DNA from: Niastella koreensis GR20-10
GTDB lineage: Bacteria > Bacteroidota > Bacteroidia > Chitinophagales > Chitinophagaceae
Direction of reading: 5' to 3'
Length of the DNA: 64,000 nt
Assembly: GCF_000246855.1 (NCBI RefSeq)
Contig: NC_016609.1
Coordinates: 1,922,001 to 1,986,000, forward strand
Shown: positions 50,361-58,501 of the stretch, piece after piece
Layout of the letters: each line of letters opens with the position of its first letter
Numbering within the stretch: position 1 is the stretch's first letter
Notes under the pieces: model-generated
Databases searched by the model: none
Told to the model about the DNA's origin: nothing
The model's input: only the letters and a program-made list of their open reading frames with translations
Made by a program: the position numbers and the translations under genes

Positions 50361-51266
50361 TTCCTTTCCTTCTTTCAGAAAAGCCTTTTTCTCTTCTATT
50401 GTCTTCAGTAACCGCACATTCTTCAGGTCACAACTACAATGGCAGGCGTCTGCACCGGAAAACACAATTTCTTTATTGGGGAACAGGTCTGAGATATCTT
50501 TCAGGTACTCATGCATGTCGCATTTGTTCAGGTTGGGTATTACCAGGAAATACAATTGCGTAACCGGCTGCAAAGAACATATGGTCTCTAACATGTTCAG
50601 CGGCACATTCTTCCCCATATACAGGGTAGGCACGCCTTCCTTCTTCAGCATGTAATGCATAAACAGCAGCGGTAACTCCATACATTCGCCACCCGGAATA
50701 TCATGGTGGTCTCCAGCAGGGGTAAATAACAATACCCTGCGGCCGCCGGTGTAAGGTGGTTTTTCCAGCCCATCAATGGCTACCATCGTCTTTTTTATAA
50801 TGAGGGAACGCGCAAAATGCGCATGCGCCTGCATTACCTGGCCAGTCAGCCACAATACCCCTATCTTTTTCTGAAAGGGATACAGCACATTGATCATGCT
50901 TTTTTCAAATCCCGCATGCAGGATCAGATTATGCAGTATTTTATCGAACCGGGGTTGGTCCAGGTCGATGGAGGCTTCTGTTAATTGATTGATAAAAATT
51001 TCGTAGTTATCTGTATCTGGCTTTGCATCCAGCGCCAGTTTGGCCATTTCTTCGGGCGAGCAGCAGGCAATCTGTGAAATTTTATGACCCTGATTATAGA
51101 GGTACGCGATGCGTAACAGGTGCTTAAGGTCCTCACAATCATAGAAACGGTGCTTGCTTTCCCTGCGTTTGGGGCAGAAAAGATTGTAGCGTTGTTCCCA
51201 TATGCGGAGGGTGTGCGCTTTAATACCTGTTAAGTTTTCAATATCCCGGATGGAAAAGAGATTCAT
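50340..51266 (-). CDS. MerR-family regulator with B12-binding domain (CarH/LitR-like)
   Basis: 308 residues. The N-terminal MerR helix-turn-helix is FSIRDIENLTGIKAHTLRIWEQRYNLFCPKRRESKHRFYDCEDLKHLLRI. The middle helical domain (about 88-170) and the C-terminal Rossmann domain (RRVLLFTPAGDHHDIPGGECMELPLLFMHYML) match the cobalamin-binding module of CarH light sensors, with the His of the GDHHDIPG loop. In CarH the motif is W-x9-E-H; here it is W139-x9-A149-H150, so the upper-ligand Glu is Ala while the His remains. It may sense light or cobalamin, possibly with altered chemistry. Ends inside a GTTAACnn array. Confidence 0.88.
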   Translation of the reverse strand: MNLFSIRDIENLTGIKAHTLRIWEQRYNLFCPKRRESKHRFYDCEDLKHLLRIAYLYNQGHKISQIACCSPEEMAKLALDAKPDTDNYEIFINQLTEASIDLDQPRFDKILHNLILHAGFEKSMINVLYPFQKKIGVLWLTGQVMQAHAHFARSLIIKKTMVAIDGLEKPPYTGGRRVLLFTPAGDHHDIPGGECMELPLLFMHYMLKKEGVPTLYMGKNVPLNMLETICSLQPVTQLYFLVIPNLNKCDMHEYLKDISDLFPNKEIVFSGADACHCSCDLKNVRLLKTIEEKKAFLKEGKEVNLLTS

Positions 51267-51446
51267 ATTAATGTAACAAAAGGTAAAATATTACAACTAA
51301 TGCAACTGGTGAAATACTGTTCGTCATAAATAGCGCCATACGTACAAGGATAAACACTTTTTTTGGCAAATTGTTCGTTATTGCCCTGTTTCTGTGAGAA
51401 TTAATATGGTATTTTTGCCCGGAAATTTTTAATAAATTGCCCCATA

Positions 51447-53030
51447 ATGAGTTTACACGATCTGTTCGTTATAATATTAATATCCTTACTTATCGTAGAA
51501 TTGCCGGCCTTTGGGTTAGCAAAATTGTTCGAAAAAGCTGGAATTGAGTCCTGGAAAGCCTGGGTGCCCTTTTACAACATCTGGGAGATCATGAAAAAGA
51601 CCAGCCTGAAACGGCACTGGTTCTACTGGCAGTTTATTCCTGTAGTTGGTTGGTTTATAAGCATTTGGTTGCTGGTTGAATTTGTGAAACTGTTCGGCCG
51701 GTTCAGCATTCTCGATCATATTGGGGCCGCTTTGTTATCGGTCGTATATTTCCCATACATCGGTATGGACAAAAAGGTGAAGTTCCTGGGGCCCGATGCC
51801 GTTAAGAACCATAAAAAAACCGTGGTGCGGGAGTGGATAGATGCGGGCGTGTTTGCCGTTGTGGCCGCCACCCTCATCCGCGTATTCGTGTTTGAAGCGT
51901 ATACCATCCCCACCGGTTCAATGGAAAAAACGCTGCTGGTAAACGACTTCCTGTTTGTTAGCAAGCTCAGCTATGGTCCGCGTATTCCCAATACCCCGCT
52001 GGCCATTCCGTTTGTGCACCACACCATGCCCATTACCAACACAAAATCATATACCGAGATCATTCATTTGCCTTATACGCGCTGGTTTGCCAGCCCGGTT
52101 AAACGCAATGATGTAGTGGTATTCAATTTCCCTGCAGGTGATACGTTAACCAAGGAACTGGATTCGCAGGACCCTTACTACGACATTCTGCAAACGGAAG
52201 AAATGCGGCAATACCAGCAGTTGAAAGGACAGATTGCCAACGAAGCGGAGTTGCAGGCGGTAAGCAAAGCAAAAGCGCGCGAAATTGTATGGAGTGATTA
52301 TACCATCATGACCCGCCCGGTTGATAAACGCGAGAATTATATCAAACGCTGTGTGGCCATCCCTGGCGATACCATTCAGATTGTAGATGGCCTTTTATAT
52401 GTGAACGGAAAAAAGGCGTACGTTTCACCAACTTCGGCTACCGATTACAATGTTACCACCACCAACAACAAGATCCTGAACGACGATGAATTACGGGATG
52501 CCGGCATCAGGTTGAATACCGATGACAGAAATCCCGATTTCATTCAATATGGTGCTAATAGTTACAATATCAACATGTCCGAGTCGGAAGCGGAGATCCT
52601 GAAAAAGTGGCCCGGAGTAACTGTTACCCGTAAGCTGGAAAACGTAGGCGACCCCCGCATTTTCCCACGCGACACTTCGCTGGTGCTGTGGAGTGTGGAT
52701 GAGTTTGGTCCGCTGTGGATCCCTAAAAAAGGCGTAACCATTCCGCTGAATGCTAAAAACATTGCCTGTTATAAACGCGCGATCCGGGTGTATGAAAACA
52801 ATACCTGGGAAGAACGCGATGGTAAGATCTTTATCAATGGACAGGAAGCCACTACCTATACCTTTAAAATGAACTACTACTGGATGATGGGTGACAACCG
52901 ACATCGTTCGCAGGACAGCCGCTTCTGGGGTTTTGTTCCTGAAGACCACGTAGTAGGTGAGGCCTGGTTAATTTGGATGAGCTGGGATAAAGGTATCCGG
53001 TGGAACCGGATGTTCAGATCAATACATTAG
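51447..53030 (+). CDS. lepB: Signal peptidase I
   Basis: 527 residues, long even for Bacteroidota signal peptidases. An N-terminal membrane region of about 105 residues (LFVIILISLLIVELPAFGLA, WQFIPVVGWFISIWLLVEFV, LDHIGAALLSVVYFPYI) precedes the classical enzyme. The segment WIDAGVFAVVAATLIRVFVFEAYTIPTGSME has nucleophile Ser158. Lys300 in ENYIKRCVAIPGD is the catalytic base, and the box GDNRHRSQDSRFWGFVPEDHVVGEA closes the domain. It removes signal peptides at the outer face of the inner membrane. Terminated at 53065-53095. Confidence 0.95.
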   Translation: MSLHDLFVIILISLLIVELPAFGLAKLFEKAGIESWKAWVPFYNIWEIMKKTSLKRHWFYWQFIPVVGWFISIWLLVEFVKLFGRFSILDHIGAALLSVVYFPYIGMDKKVKFLGPDAVKNHKKTVVREWIDAGVFAVVAATLIRVFVFEAYTIPTGSMEKTLLVNDFLFVSKLSYGPRIPNTPLAIPFVHHTMPITNTKSYTEIIHLPYTRWFASPVKRNDVVVFNFPAGDTLTKELDSQDPYYDILQTEEMRQYQQLKGQIANEAELQAVSKAKAREIVWSDYTIMTRPVDKRENYIKRCVAIPGDTIQIVDGLLYVNGKKAYVSPTSATDYNVTTTNNKILNDDELRDAGIRLNTDDRNPDFIQYGANSYNINMSESEAEILKKWPGVTVTRKLENVGDPRIFPRDTSLVLWSVDEFGPLWIPKKGVTIPLNAKNIACYKRAIRVYENNTWEERDGKIFINGQEATTYTFKMNYYWMMGDNRHRSQDSRFWGFVPEDHVVGEAWLIWMSWDKGIRWNRMFRSIH

Positions 53031-53064
53031 TCTTCCCTTCTAAAACATATTTCATATCTTTAGT

Positions 53065-53095
53065 AATCCTTCCCCGCATCGGGAAGGATTTTTTG
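53065..53095 (+). terminator. Terminator after lepB
   Basis: AATCCTTCCC (53065-53074) pairs perfectly with GGGAAGGATT (53081-53090) around a 6-base loop and is followed by TTTT. It lies inside the discarded N-terminal extension of cdd. Confidence 0.88.
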
Positions 53096-53113
53096 TCTGG
53101 TAAATTCAGGATT

Positions 53114-53608
53114 ATGAAAAAAGATGAATTTAAGTTTTCATTCGATGTGTATGATTCTATAGAGGAGTTAACGGAAGAAGATGCGTGGTTGCTCAACGAA
53201 GCAAGAGAAGTTACAGAGCATGCCTATGCACCTTATTCGCATTTTCAGGTGGGGGCGGTAGCCAAACTGGTCAATGGAGAAATCGTGGCCGGTAGCAACC
53301 AGGAGAACGCTTCGTTCCCCGTGGGATTATGCGCAGAACGGGTTTTGCTGGCCTCTGCATCCTCCCTGTATCCACAGGTGGCCATTGAAACGATGGCCAT
53401 CAGCTATCAAACCGGAAATGGCGACAGCAATCACCCTATTTCACCCTGCGGTATTTGCCGGCAATCCTTACAGGAATTTGAATCCCGGGTAAAACATCCC
53501 ATCCGGCTCATCCTCGGTGGCATGGAAGGAAAAATATATGTGATCCCTAAAGCCGGTATTTTATTGCCATTGGCATTTACGAGTGAACAACTAAGGGGGG
53601 AATGGTAA
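53114..53608 (+). CDS. cdd: Cytidine deaminase
   Basis: About 164 residues. Zinc-site motifs are complete: Cys73-Ala-Glu75 (GLCAERV) and Pro-Cys112-Gly-Ile-Cys115 (SPCGICRQ). AYAPYSHFQVGAVAKL and the SNQENASFP substrate loop are also present. It converts cytidine and deoxycytidine to uridines in pyrimidine salvage as a tetramer. The open frame begins at 53000, but the lepB terminator lies within that extension, so the ATG at 53114 is used. Confidence 0.94.
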   Translation: MKKDEFKFSFDVYDSIEELTEEDAWLLNEAREVTEHAYAPYSHFQVGAVAKLVNGEIVAGSNQENASFPVGLCAERVLLASASSLYPQVAIETMAISYQTGNGDSNHPISPCGICRQSLQEFESRVKHPIRLILGGMEGKIYVIPKAGILLPLAFTSEQLRGEW

Positions 53609-53614
53609 AATACC

Positions 53615-53674
53615 GTTGCATGTTTCAGGTTACATGTTACAAGGAAAACCTGTAACGGTCTGCAACCTGCAACT
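53615..53674. repeat. Heptamer array GTTNCAT / AACCTGT
   Basis: GTTGCAT, GTTTCAG, GTTACAT and GTTACAA at 53615-53642 in exact phase. AACCTGT, AACGGTC, TGCAACC and TGCAACT follow at 53647-53674. The arms are complementary in type. Confidence 0.82.
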
Positions 53675-53704
53675 GCTCCTGTAACCAACACAAGCTCCTA
53701 TTTA

Positions 53705-54298
53705 ATGACCGGGCAACATTTAAATATAATCACTCATCTAACCACCCACTTCGGCGCCACTCCAACATTATTGTGGGATCCCAATGACGAAGACCCGCAG
53801 GTTGGTTGTGCTTATTTCCCGGCGGAAAAAACAGGCCGTCCCTGGGGCACGCTGTGTTCAGTTGGCATGAGCCTTACACCCATGGTGCTCGACGAGCACG
53901 CAGAAGATACCGATACCAAACGTGCAGAGATCGTTGTATATGTAAAGGAAGATGAACCCGACCTGGATGATATCGCCAACAAGGTTCGCTGGGCTGGCGC
54001 TTTCCCTTTTTTGCAGGAACCGCAAACCTTCCTGGGTTGGGGCCATACCGTTCACCTGCACGATCTGTTCAGGGATTCTGAATTAACCACGCTGCTTACA
54101 TTATCCTCTATAGTAACTGCCGACAATGAACCCGCCTTTCAAATAGAAGGCGATGATGTTGGGTTTATCTGGCTGACATTTCTTACCGATGCAGAATATG
54201 CCCTGAAGAAAGAACAGGGCGTGAACGCCATTCTCGATTTGTTTGGCGAACACCAACACCCGGTTACATTTGACCGTAGCCGTAAAAGTTACGTGTAA
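53705..54298 (+). CDS. Suppressor-of-fused (SUFU)-like domain protein
   Basis: 197 residues, cytosolic. The sequence YFPAEKTGRPWGTLCSVGMSLTPM, EIVVYVKEDEPD, VRWAGAFPFLQEPQTFLGWGHTVHL and the ending WLTFLTDAEYALKKEQGVNAILDLFGEHQHPVTFDRSRKSYV fit the bacterial SUFU domain family. In bacteria it occurs in immunity proteins of polymorphic toxin systems and as stand-alone proteins. No toxin gene is adjacent, so the role here is unknown. It converges on the redox gene at 54306 with 7 bp between stops. Confidence 0.72.
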   Translation: MTGQHLNIITHLTTHFGATPTLLWDPNDEDPQVGCAYFPAEKTGRPWGTLCSVGMSLTPMVLDEHAEDTDTKRAEIVVYVKEDEPDLDDIANKVRWAGAFPFLQEPQTFLGWGHTVHLHDLFRDSELTTLLTLSSIVTADNEPAFQIEGDDVGFIWLTFLTDAEYALKKEQGVNAILDLFGEHQHPVTFDRSRKSYV

Positions 54299-54305
54299 AC
54301 AATAC

Positions 54306-55349
54306 TTATACCTCCAGTTCCAAATCAGCAGTGGCATAGCCGGTACAGGTAAGCACCAGTCCGCCCTGCAGGTCCCCATCAGTAAGCACCTCATTGTTGC
54401 TCATGATCACCGAGCCTTTACGGCAATGCGCGGCACAGGTAGCACAGCGGCCTGTATTGCAACTATAGGGCAGATCGATGCCCTGCTTTTGGGCAGCCTT
54501 TAAAATGGTATCGGGAAACGCAGACGTGAAATGATATGTTTGACGGGCGTAATGCACCACTACCTTGAATGGGGTAGCAGGAACGGTAAAGGCCGGTTTG
54601 CGGATGGCTTCTATAACAAAATGTTCCTTGCGCAACTGATCTTCAGCAAAACCCATCACCCGCAGCGTAAACTGCACCATGCGCATAAATGGTTCCGGTC
54701 CGCAGGTGTAGAATAATATCCTGAACGCTGTGTCCGCCGAAGCAATTCTATCTGTAACTATCCTTTCCAGCAACCAGTTATTAAGTCTGGCAGGTTTTGT
54801 ATCTGCATCGATGGGGTTACTCAGCAGATCGATGCGGGTGAACCGTTGAGGATACTGGATAGCCAGCTGCAGCAGCGGTTGCTGGTAAATGATATTCCGT
54901 TCATCGTGGTTTTGATACAGCAGGGTGATGTGACTCTCCGGTTCCTGGAAAAGCACTTTTTTTATAAGGGCCAGCATGGGCACTATGCCACTGCCGGCGG
55001 CAATAAACCAGATTTGTCGTTTCTGCGAATGATCGGTATCTATGATAAATCTGCCTGCAGGCGGCAGGCTGTTTACGAGTGTGCCTGGCTGCCAGGTACG
55101 CAGAATATGGCGCGAAACCTCGCCATTCTCTTTCTTTTTTACTGTAATGGCTATGTGCTTATCGATGCCCTGAGTGGTGCAGATGGAGTAGGAGCGGCGG
55201 ATCTCATGCCCGAGGTGACTAAACAAAAAAGTCAGGGATTGACCCGCATCCCAGGTAACCGGTTTTCCATTCGCTTCTTCCAGAACATACGTTTTTGCGT
55301 CAGGCGTTTCGGGAATCACCTGAATTACTTTCCACTGCAATATTTCCAT
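54306..55349 (-). CDS. Ferredoxin-NADP reductase-type flavoprotein with 2Fe-2S domain (PaaE/Hcr-like)
   Basis: 347 residues with three domains. FAD binding (1-105) has RRSYSICT. NAD(P) binding (about 108-245) has FIAAGSGIVPMLALI and TCGPEPFM. A plant-type 2Fe-2S domain (about 258-347) has Cys in the SCNTGRCATCAAHC cluster motif and a fourth in LTCTGY. It passes electrons from NAD(P)H through FAD and the cluster to a partner oxygenase or hydroxylase. The oxygenase is not adjacent. The next gene upstream (55353) ends 3 bp away, so they form an operon. Confidence 0.92.
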   Translation of the reverse strand: MEILQWKVIQVIPETPDAKTYVLEEANGKPVTWDAGQSLTFLFSHLGHEIRRSYSICTTQGIDKHIAITVKKKENGEVSRHILRTWQPGTLVNSLPPAGRFIIDTDHSQKRQIWFIAAGSGIVPMLALIKKVLFQEPESHITLLYQNHDERNIIYQQPLLQLAIQYPQRFTRIDLLSNPIDADTKPARLNNWLLERIVTDRIASADTAFRILFYTCGPEPFMRMVQFTLRVMGFAEDQLRKEHFVIEAIRKPAFTVPATPFKVVVHYARQTYHFTSAFPDTILKAAQKQGIDLPYSCNTGRCATCAAHCRKGSVIMSNNEVLTDGDLQGGLVLTCTGYATADLELEV

Positions 55350-55352
55350 TAG

Positions 55353-56354
55353 TTACAGGTTGTTGAGATTGACCACTATGCGGCCCATGATTTTGCCCTG
55401 CAAAATACTATCAATGTAAGTAGTATTCAACTCATCCAGTGTAACTTCTTTGCCAATGGCAGATAATTTATCTTTTATGTTCCATTCGGTGTTCAGTTTT
55501 TCCCATATAATAAGGCGAACCGCCATAGGTGTTTCGGCAGAACCGATACCCAGTAAATTAACGCCGTTCAAAATGAACGGATATACCGTGGCATCGAGTT
55601 TGGGCGAAGCCACCAGTCCGGTGCTTACCACACTGCCTTCCGGCTGGCAGGCCTTTAATAACGTAACCAGGGTATCGCCGCCAACGGTATCGATGGCGCC
55701 GGCCCATTTGGGCTTTAAGAGCGCTTTATTGGAGAAGTCGGTGACAAAGGACCTGTCTTCCACCCGCGCAGCACCCAGGTGTTGTAAGTATTCCAGGGCG
55801 TTTGATTTGCCACTCACGGCTATCACTTCGTAGCCCACTTTTGATAAAATAGAAACCGCCATACTGCCCACACCACCGGTTGCCCCGGTAACTACAATGG
55901 GGCCCCGGCTTGGGTCCATTTTCATCAATTCCATTTTATACAATGCACAGGCGGCGGTAAAACCGGCTGTGCCGATGGTCATGCATTCTTTTAATGAAAG
56001 GTTCTCTGGTTTTTTAACCACCCAGCTTGCCGGAACGCGGATGAACTGGCCATAGCCGCCGCAGGTATTCATGCCCAGGTCGTTGCCCGTAACCACTACC
56101 TCGTCGCCTACGGCAAACTGCTCGTTACGGCTGATCTCCACTATCCCCGCTGCATCGATGCCGGGAGTATGCGGATATTTTCTGGTTATACCCTTATTGC
56201 CTGTTGCCGAAAGCGCATCCTTATAATTCAGGGAAGAATATTGTACCCTGATCACCAGCTCACCCGCCGGCAGGTCATCAATTAACCGGTCAACAATCGT
56301 CCGTTCAAAAGTTCCTTTGTCGGTTTCTGTTACCCAAAGCGCTTTAAATGGCAT
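55353..56354 (-). CDS. YhdH/AcuI-type zinc-independent medium-chain reductase
   Basis: 333 residues of the MDR superfamily. It starts MPFKALWVTETDKGTFERTIVDRLIDDLPAGELVIRVQYSSLNYKDALSATG, the YhdH signature, and has VVTGATGGVGSMAVSILSKVGYEVIAVSGK as the NADP motif. No catalytic zinc ligands are present. This branch reduces acrylyl-CoA or quinone-like enones with NADPH. It forms an operon with the flavoprotein gene downstream (3 bp gap). Confidence 0.92.
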   Translation of the reverse strand: MPFKALWVTETDKGTFERTIVDRLIDDLPAGELVIRVQYSSLNYKDALSATGNKGITRKYPHTPGIDAAGIVEISRNEQFAVGDEVVVTGNDLGMNTCGGYGQFIRVPASWVVKKPENLSLKECMTIGTAGFTAACALYKMELMKMDPSRGPIVVTGATGGVGSMAVSILSKVGYEVIAVSGKSNALEYLQHLGAARVEDRSFVTDFSNKALLKPKWAGAIDTVGGDTLVTLLKACQPEGSVVSTGLVASPKLDATVYPFILNGVNLLGIGSAETPMAVRLIIWEKLNTEWNIKDKLSAIGKEVTLDELNTTYIDSILQGKIMGRIVVNLNNL

Positions 56355-56413
56355 ATAATGGTTCGTTTGTGTTTTTGTTTATACTATCGGGCACTGGTGA
56401 ATTATGAATAAGG

Positions 56414-56490
56414 CCTAAAGCTGAAAGCCTAAAGCCAAAAGCCAATTTTGATTTTGCTTTAGCCTTTAACCTTTGGGCTTTAAGCCAGCC
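56414..56490. repeat. Heptamer array CCTAAAG / GCTTTAG with inverted arms
   Basis: CCTAAAG, CTGAAAG, CCTAAAG and CCAAAAG at 56414-56441. GCTTTAG, CCTTTAA, CCTTTGG, GCTTTAA and GCCAGCC at 56456-56490, in exact 7-bp phase and complementary. The right arm includes the stop codon and last codons of the macrodomain gene. Confidence 0.88.
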
Positions 56491-56989
56491 TCTCTTTATA
56501 AAGAGCGTAATTCTCGTCATCAAAACATACAAAGAATATCTCTTTAAGGCTTTTATTGTTAGCTATAAACTGTTGAACCGTAGTAATGGCAATGGCAGCG
56601 GCTTCCGGTTTGGGAAACCGGTAAATGCCGGTACTGATATTTGGAAATGCAATGGTGGTTATCCCATTCTCAACTGCCAGCCGTAATGAATTGCGGTAAC
56701 AATTGGCCAGCAGGTCAGGCTCCCCGTTATGACCGCCATTCCACACCGGACCAACAGTATGAATTACATATTTGGCAGGTAATTTACCTGCGGTGGTAAT
56801 CACTGCTTCGCCAACCTCACAGCCACCCTGTTTGGCCCGGATGGCCCGGCATTCCTCCAGTATAGCTGGCCCGCCGGCCCGGTGAATAGCGCCATCTACA
56901 CCACCACCACCTAATAAAGAGGTATTAGCGGCATTCACGATAGCATCCACTTCCAATCTGGTTAGATCTCCCTGTATAAGCCTGATCAT
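56480..56989 (-). CDS. ymdB: Macrodomain O-acetyl-ADP-ribose deacetylase (YmdB-like)
   Basis: About 169 residues starting [40 protein letters not shown]. Macrodomain motifs include [31 protein letters not shown] and [16 protein letters not shown]. It hydrolyses O-acetyl-ADP-ribose or removes ADP-ribose from substrates. The open frame begins at 57052, but the first 21 residues fall outside the family start. Followed upstream by ogt and csaA on the same strand. Confidence 0.92.
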   Translation of the reverse strand: MIRLIQGDLTRLEVDAIVNAANTSLLGGGGVDGAIHRAGGPAILEECRAIRAKQGGCEVGEAVITTAGKLPAKYVIHTVGPVWNGGHNGEPDLLANCYRNSLRLAVENGITTIAFPNISTGIYRFPKPEAAAIAITTVQQFIANNKSLKEIFFVCFDDENYALYKERLA

Positions 56990-57040
56990 AAAGAGTAAAA
57001 CATTCAAGTAGAAAATATCAAAAATCCTACCACCCCAAAA

Positions 57041-57067
57041 AATCCCATACATCCCATAAATCCCGGT
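57041..57067 (+). repeat. 9-bp tandem AATCCCATA x3
   Basis: AATCCCATA, CATCCCATA and AATCCCGGT in exact 9-bp phase between ogt and the macrodomain gene. A shorter version (AATCCC twice, 9 bp apart) occurs near 59068. Confidence 0.7.
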
Positions 57068-57556
57068 TCAGAAGAGCGTTTGCACCCCATGCGCTATTTT
57101 ATTCTCATGCTGCAATAACCATTTTTTGCGCGGTAATCCGCCCGCATAACCTACCAGGGTATTGTTGGAACCGATAACCCGGTGGCAGGGCACAATGATA
57201 GCCACGTTGTTTTGGCCGTTGGCGGCAGCTGCGGCCCTAATCACTTTGGGATCGCCCAGGCGGTGCGCCATCTCCAGGTAGCTGACGGTTTTTCCATAGG
57301 GGATGTTCATCAGTTCATTCCATACCCTTTGTTGAAACGGGGTGCCTTTCTGCGAAATGGGCAATTCAAAAAAACGGCGCTGGCCATGAAAATATTCTAT
57401 CAATTGTTCAACTGCCTGAATGGCCATAGGCGGCAGGTCCTTATCATCTGTAGCAGGCGTAATTTTATCGGGTTCATCAATAAATAATACTTCGCTGATG
57501 AAATGTTCCGTACCTGCTATCTGCAGCAAGCCAACGGGGCTTTGGTAATATGTTAT
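57068..57556 (-). CDS. ogt: Methylated-DNA-protein-cysteine methyltransferase, apparent AUA start
   Basis: About 163 residues with the active-site motif VPCHRVIGSN and the HTH stretch YGKTVSYLEMAHRLG. It transfers alkyl groups from O6-alkylguanine to its own cysteine. The family begins with a beta strand like (M)TYYQSPVGLLQIAGT. Here the codon before TYYQSP is ATA (57554-57556) and no ATG or GTG exists between it and the upstream stop (TAA at 57578-57580). The TTG at 57529 is the first standard alternative but would cut off YYQSPVG. The csaA gene ends 33 bp upstream of the ATA (stop at 57589). Confidence 0.85.
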   Translation of the reverse strand: MTYYQSPVGLLQIAGTEHFISEVLFIDEPDKITPATDDKDLPPMAIQAVEQLIEYFHGQRRFFELPISQKGTPFQQRVWNELMNIPYGKTVSYLEMAHRLGDPKVIRAAAAANGQNNVAIIVPCHRVIGSNNTLVGYAGGLPRKKWLLQHENKIAHGVQTLF

Positions 57557-57588
57557 GAAGGAACTTATATGAACAATTTATTAAATGA

Positions 57589-57924
57589 TCAGCCAATCTT
57601 CCAACCATTTTCAACGGGGCGATCAGGTGTTAGTAAAACTACCTCTTTTTTATCAGTGTAAACGCCCAGCACCAGGCATTCGCTGAAAAAATTAGCGATC
57701 TGCTTGGGTGGAAAGTTCATCACGGCGATCACCTGTTTGCCAATTAAGGCATCCTTTTCGTATAAATGCGTGATCTGGGCCGATGATCTTTTAATGCCCA
57801 GCTCCCCAAAATCGAGGGTAATTTGATAGGCCGGATTTTTAGCTTTTGGAAAATCATTAACTTCCATGATTGTTCCGGCTCTGATCTCTATTTTTGCGAA
57901 GTCATCCCAGGTGATAGTACTCAT
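57589..57924 (-). CDS. csaA: tRNA-binding chaperone CsaA
   Basis: About 111 residues starting MSTITWDDFAKIEIRAGTIMEVNDFPKAKNPAYQITLDFGELGIKRSSAQI. This is the single EMAP/OB tRNA-binding fold of CsaA, with NFPPKQIANFFSECLVLG near the end. It binds tRNA or partially folded proteins as a dimer. An ATG six codons earlier (57942) is less likely. It is divergent from osmC (35 bp apart) and leads the csaA-ogt-ymdB group. Confidence 0.93.
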   Translation of the reverse strand: MSTITWDDFAKIEIRAGTIMEVNDFPKAKNPAYQITLDFGELGIKRSSAQITHLYEKDALIGKQVIAVMNFPPKQIANFFSECLVLGVYTDKKEVVLLTPDRPVENGWKIG

Positions 57925-57959
57925 AGCTTTTAATTTTTTCAAAAATAAATATCAATTAC

Positions 57960-58370
57960 ATGAAACGTACAGCTACTGCCGTTTGGAACGGCTCAGGAAA
58001 AGATGGATCTGGAAATTTAACTACGCAAAGCACTACATTAAACAAAACGCAGTATTCGTACAAATCAAGGTTTGAAGAAGGGGTAGGAACCAATCCCGAA
58101 GAACTGATCGCAGCTGCGCATTCAGGTTGTTTCGCTATGAAATTAAGCTTCGTGTTAGGCGGCGCCGGTTTCACTGCCGATTCACTGGATGTAACTTCTA
58201 CCGTTGCCCTGGAAGATGGCAAGATCACCAGCTCACACCTGGTATTAAAAGCCAAAATTCCCGGTATCAGTGCCGAAAAATTCAAAGAGTGTGCTGATGA
58301 TGCAAAGGCTAACTGCCCTGTGAGCAAAGTGTTGAATTGTGAAATCACATTGGATGCTTCTTTAGTGTAA
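57960..58370 (+). CDS. osmC: OsmC-family peroxiredoxin
   Basis: 136 residues. Two redox cysteines are in place: Cys57 in AAAHSGCFAMKLS and Cys119 in AKANCPVSKVLN. The N-terminus MKRTATAVWNGSGKDGSGNLTTQS and NPEELI helix fit the OsmC (not Ohr) branch. It reduces organic hydroperoxides in stress. Start is at the first ATG; the upstream gap to csaA is only 35 bp and must hold both promoters. Confidence 0.92.
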   Translation: MKRTATAVWNGSGKDGSGNLTTQSTTLNKTQYSYKSRFEEGVGTNPEELIAAAHSGCFAMKLSFVLGGAGFTADSLDVTSTVALEDGKITSSHLVLKAKIPGISAEKFKECADDAKANCPVSKVLNCEITLDASLV

Positions 58371-58419
58371 GATAAATCTTTGTGTGTAGTGAAAGATTCC
58401 CGGTCTTATGTGGCCGGTT

Positions 58420-58501
58420 CAGGTTACAAGTTGCAGGTTTCAGGGAATACAAATTTCATTTATTTGAAACTGTATTTTTCCCTGCAACCTGGAACCTGAG
58501 T
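58420..58501. repeat. Heptamer array CAGGTTA / CCTGCAA with inverted arms
   Basis: CAGGTTA, CAAGTTG and CAGGTTT in exact phase at 58420-58440. CCTGCAA and CCTGGAA at 58481-58494, continuing as CCTGAGT. The arms are complementary and lie 50 bp after the osmC stop. Confidence 0.82.
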
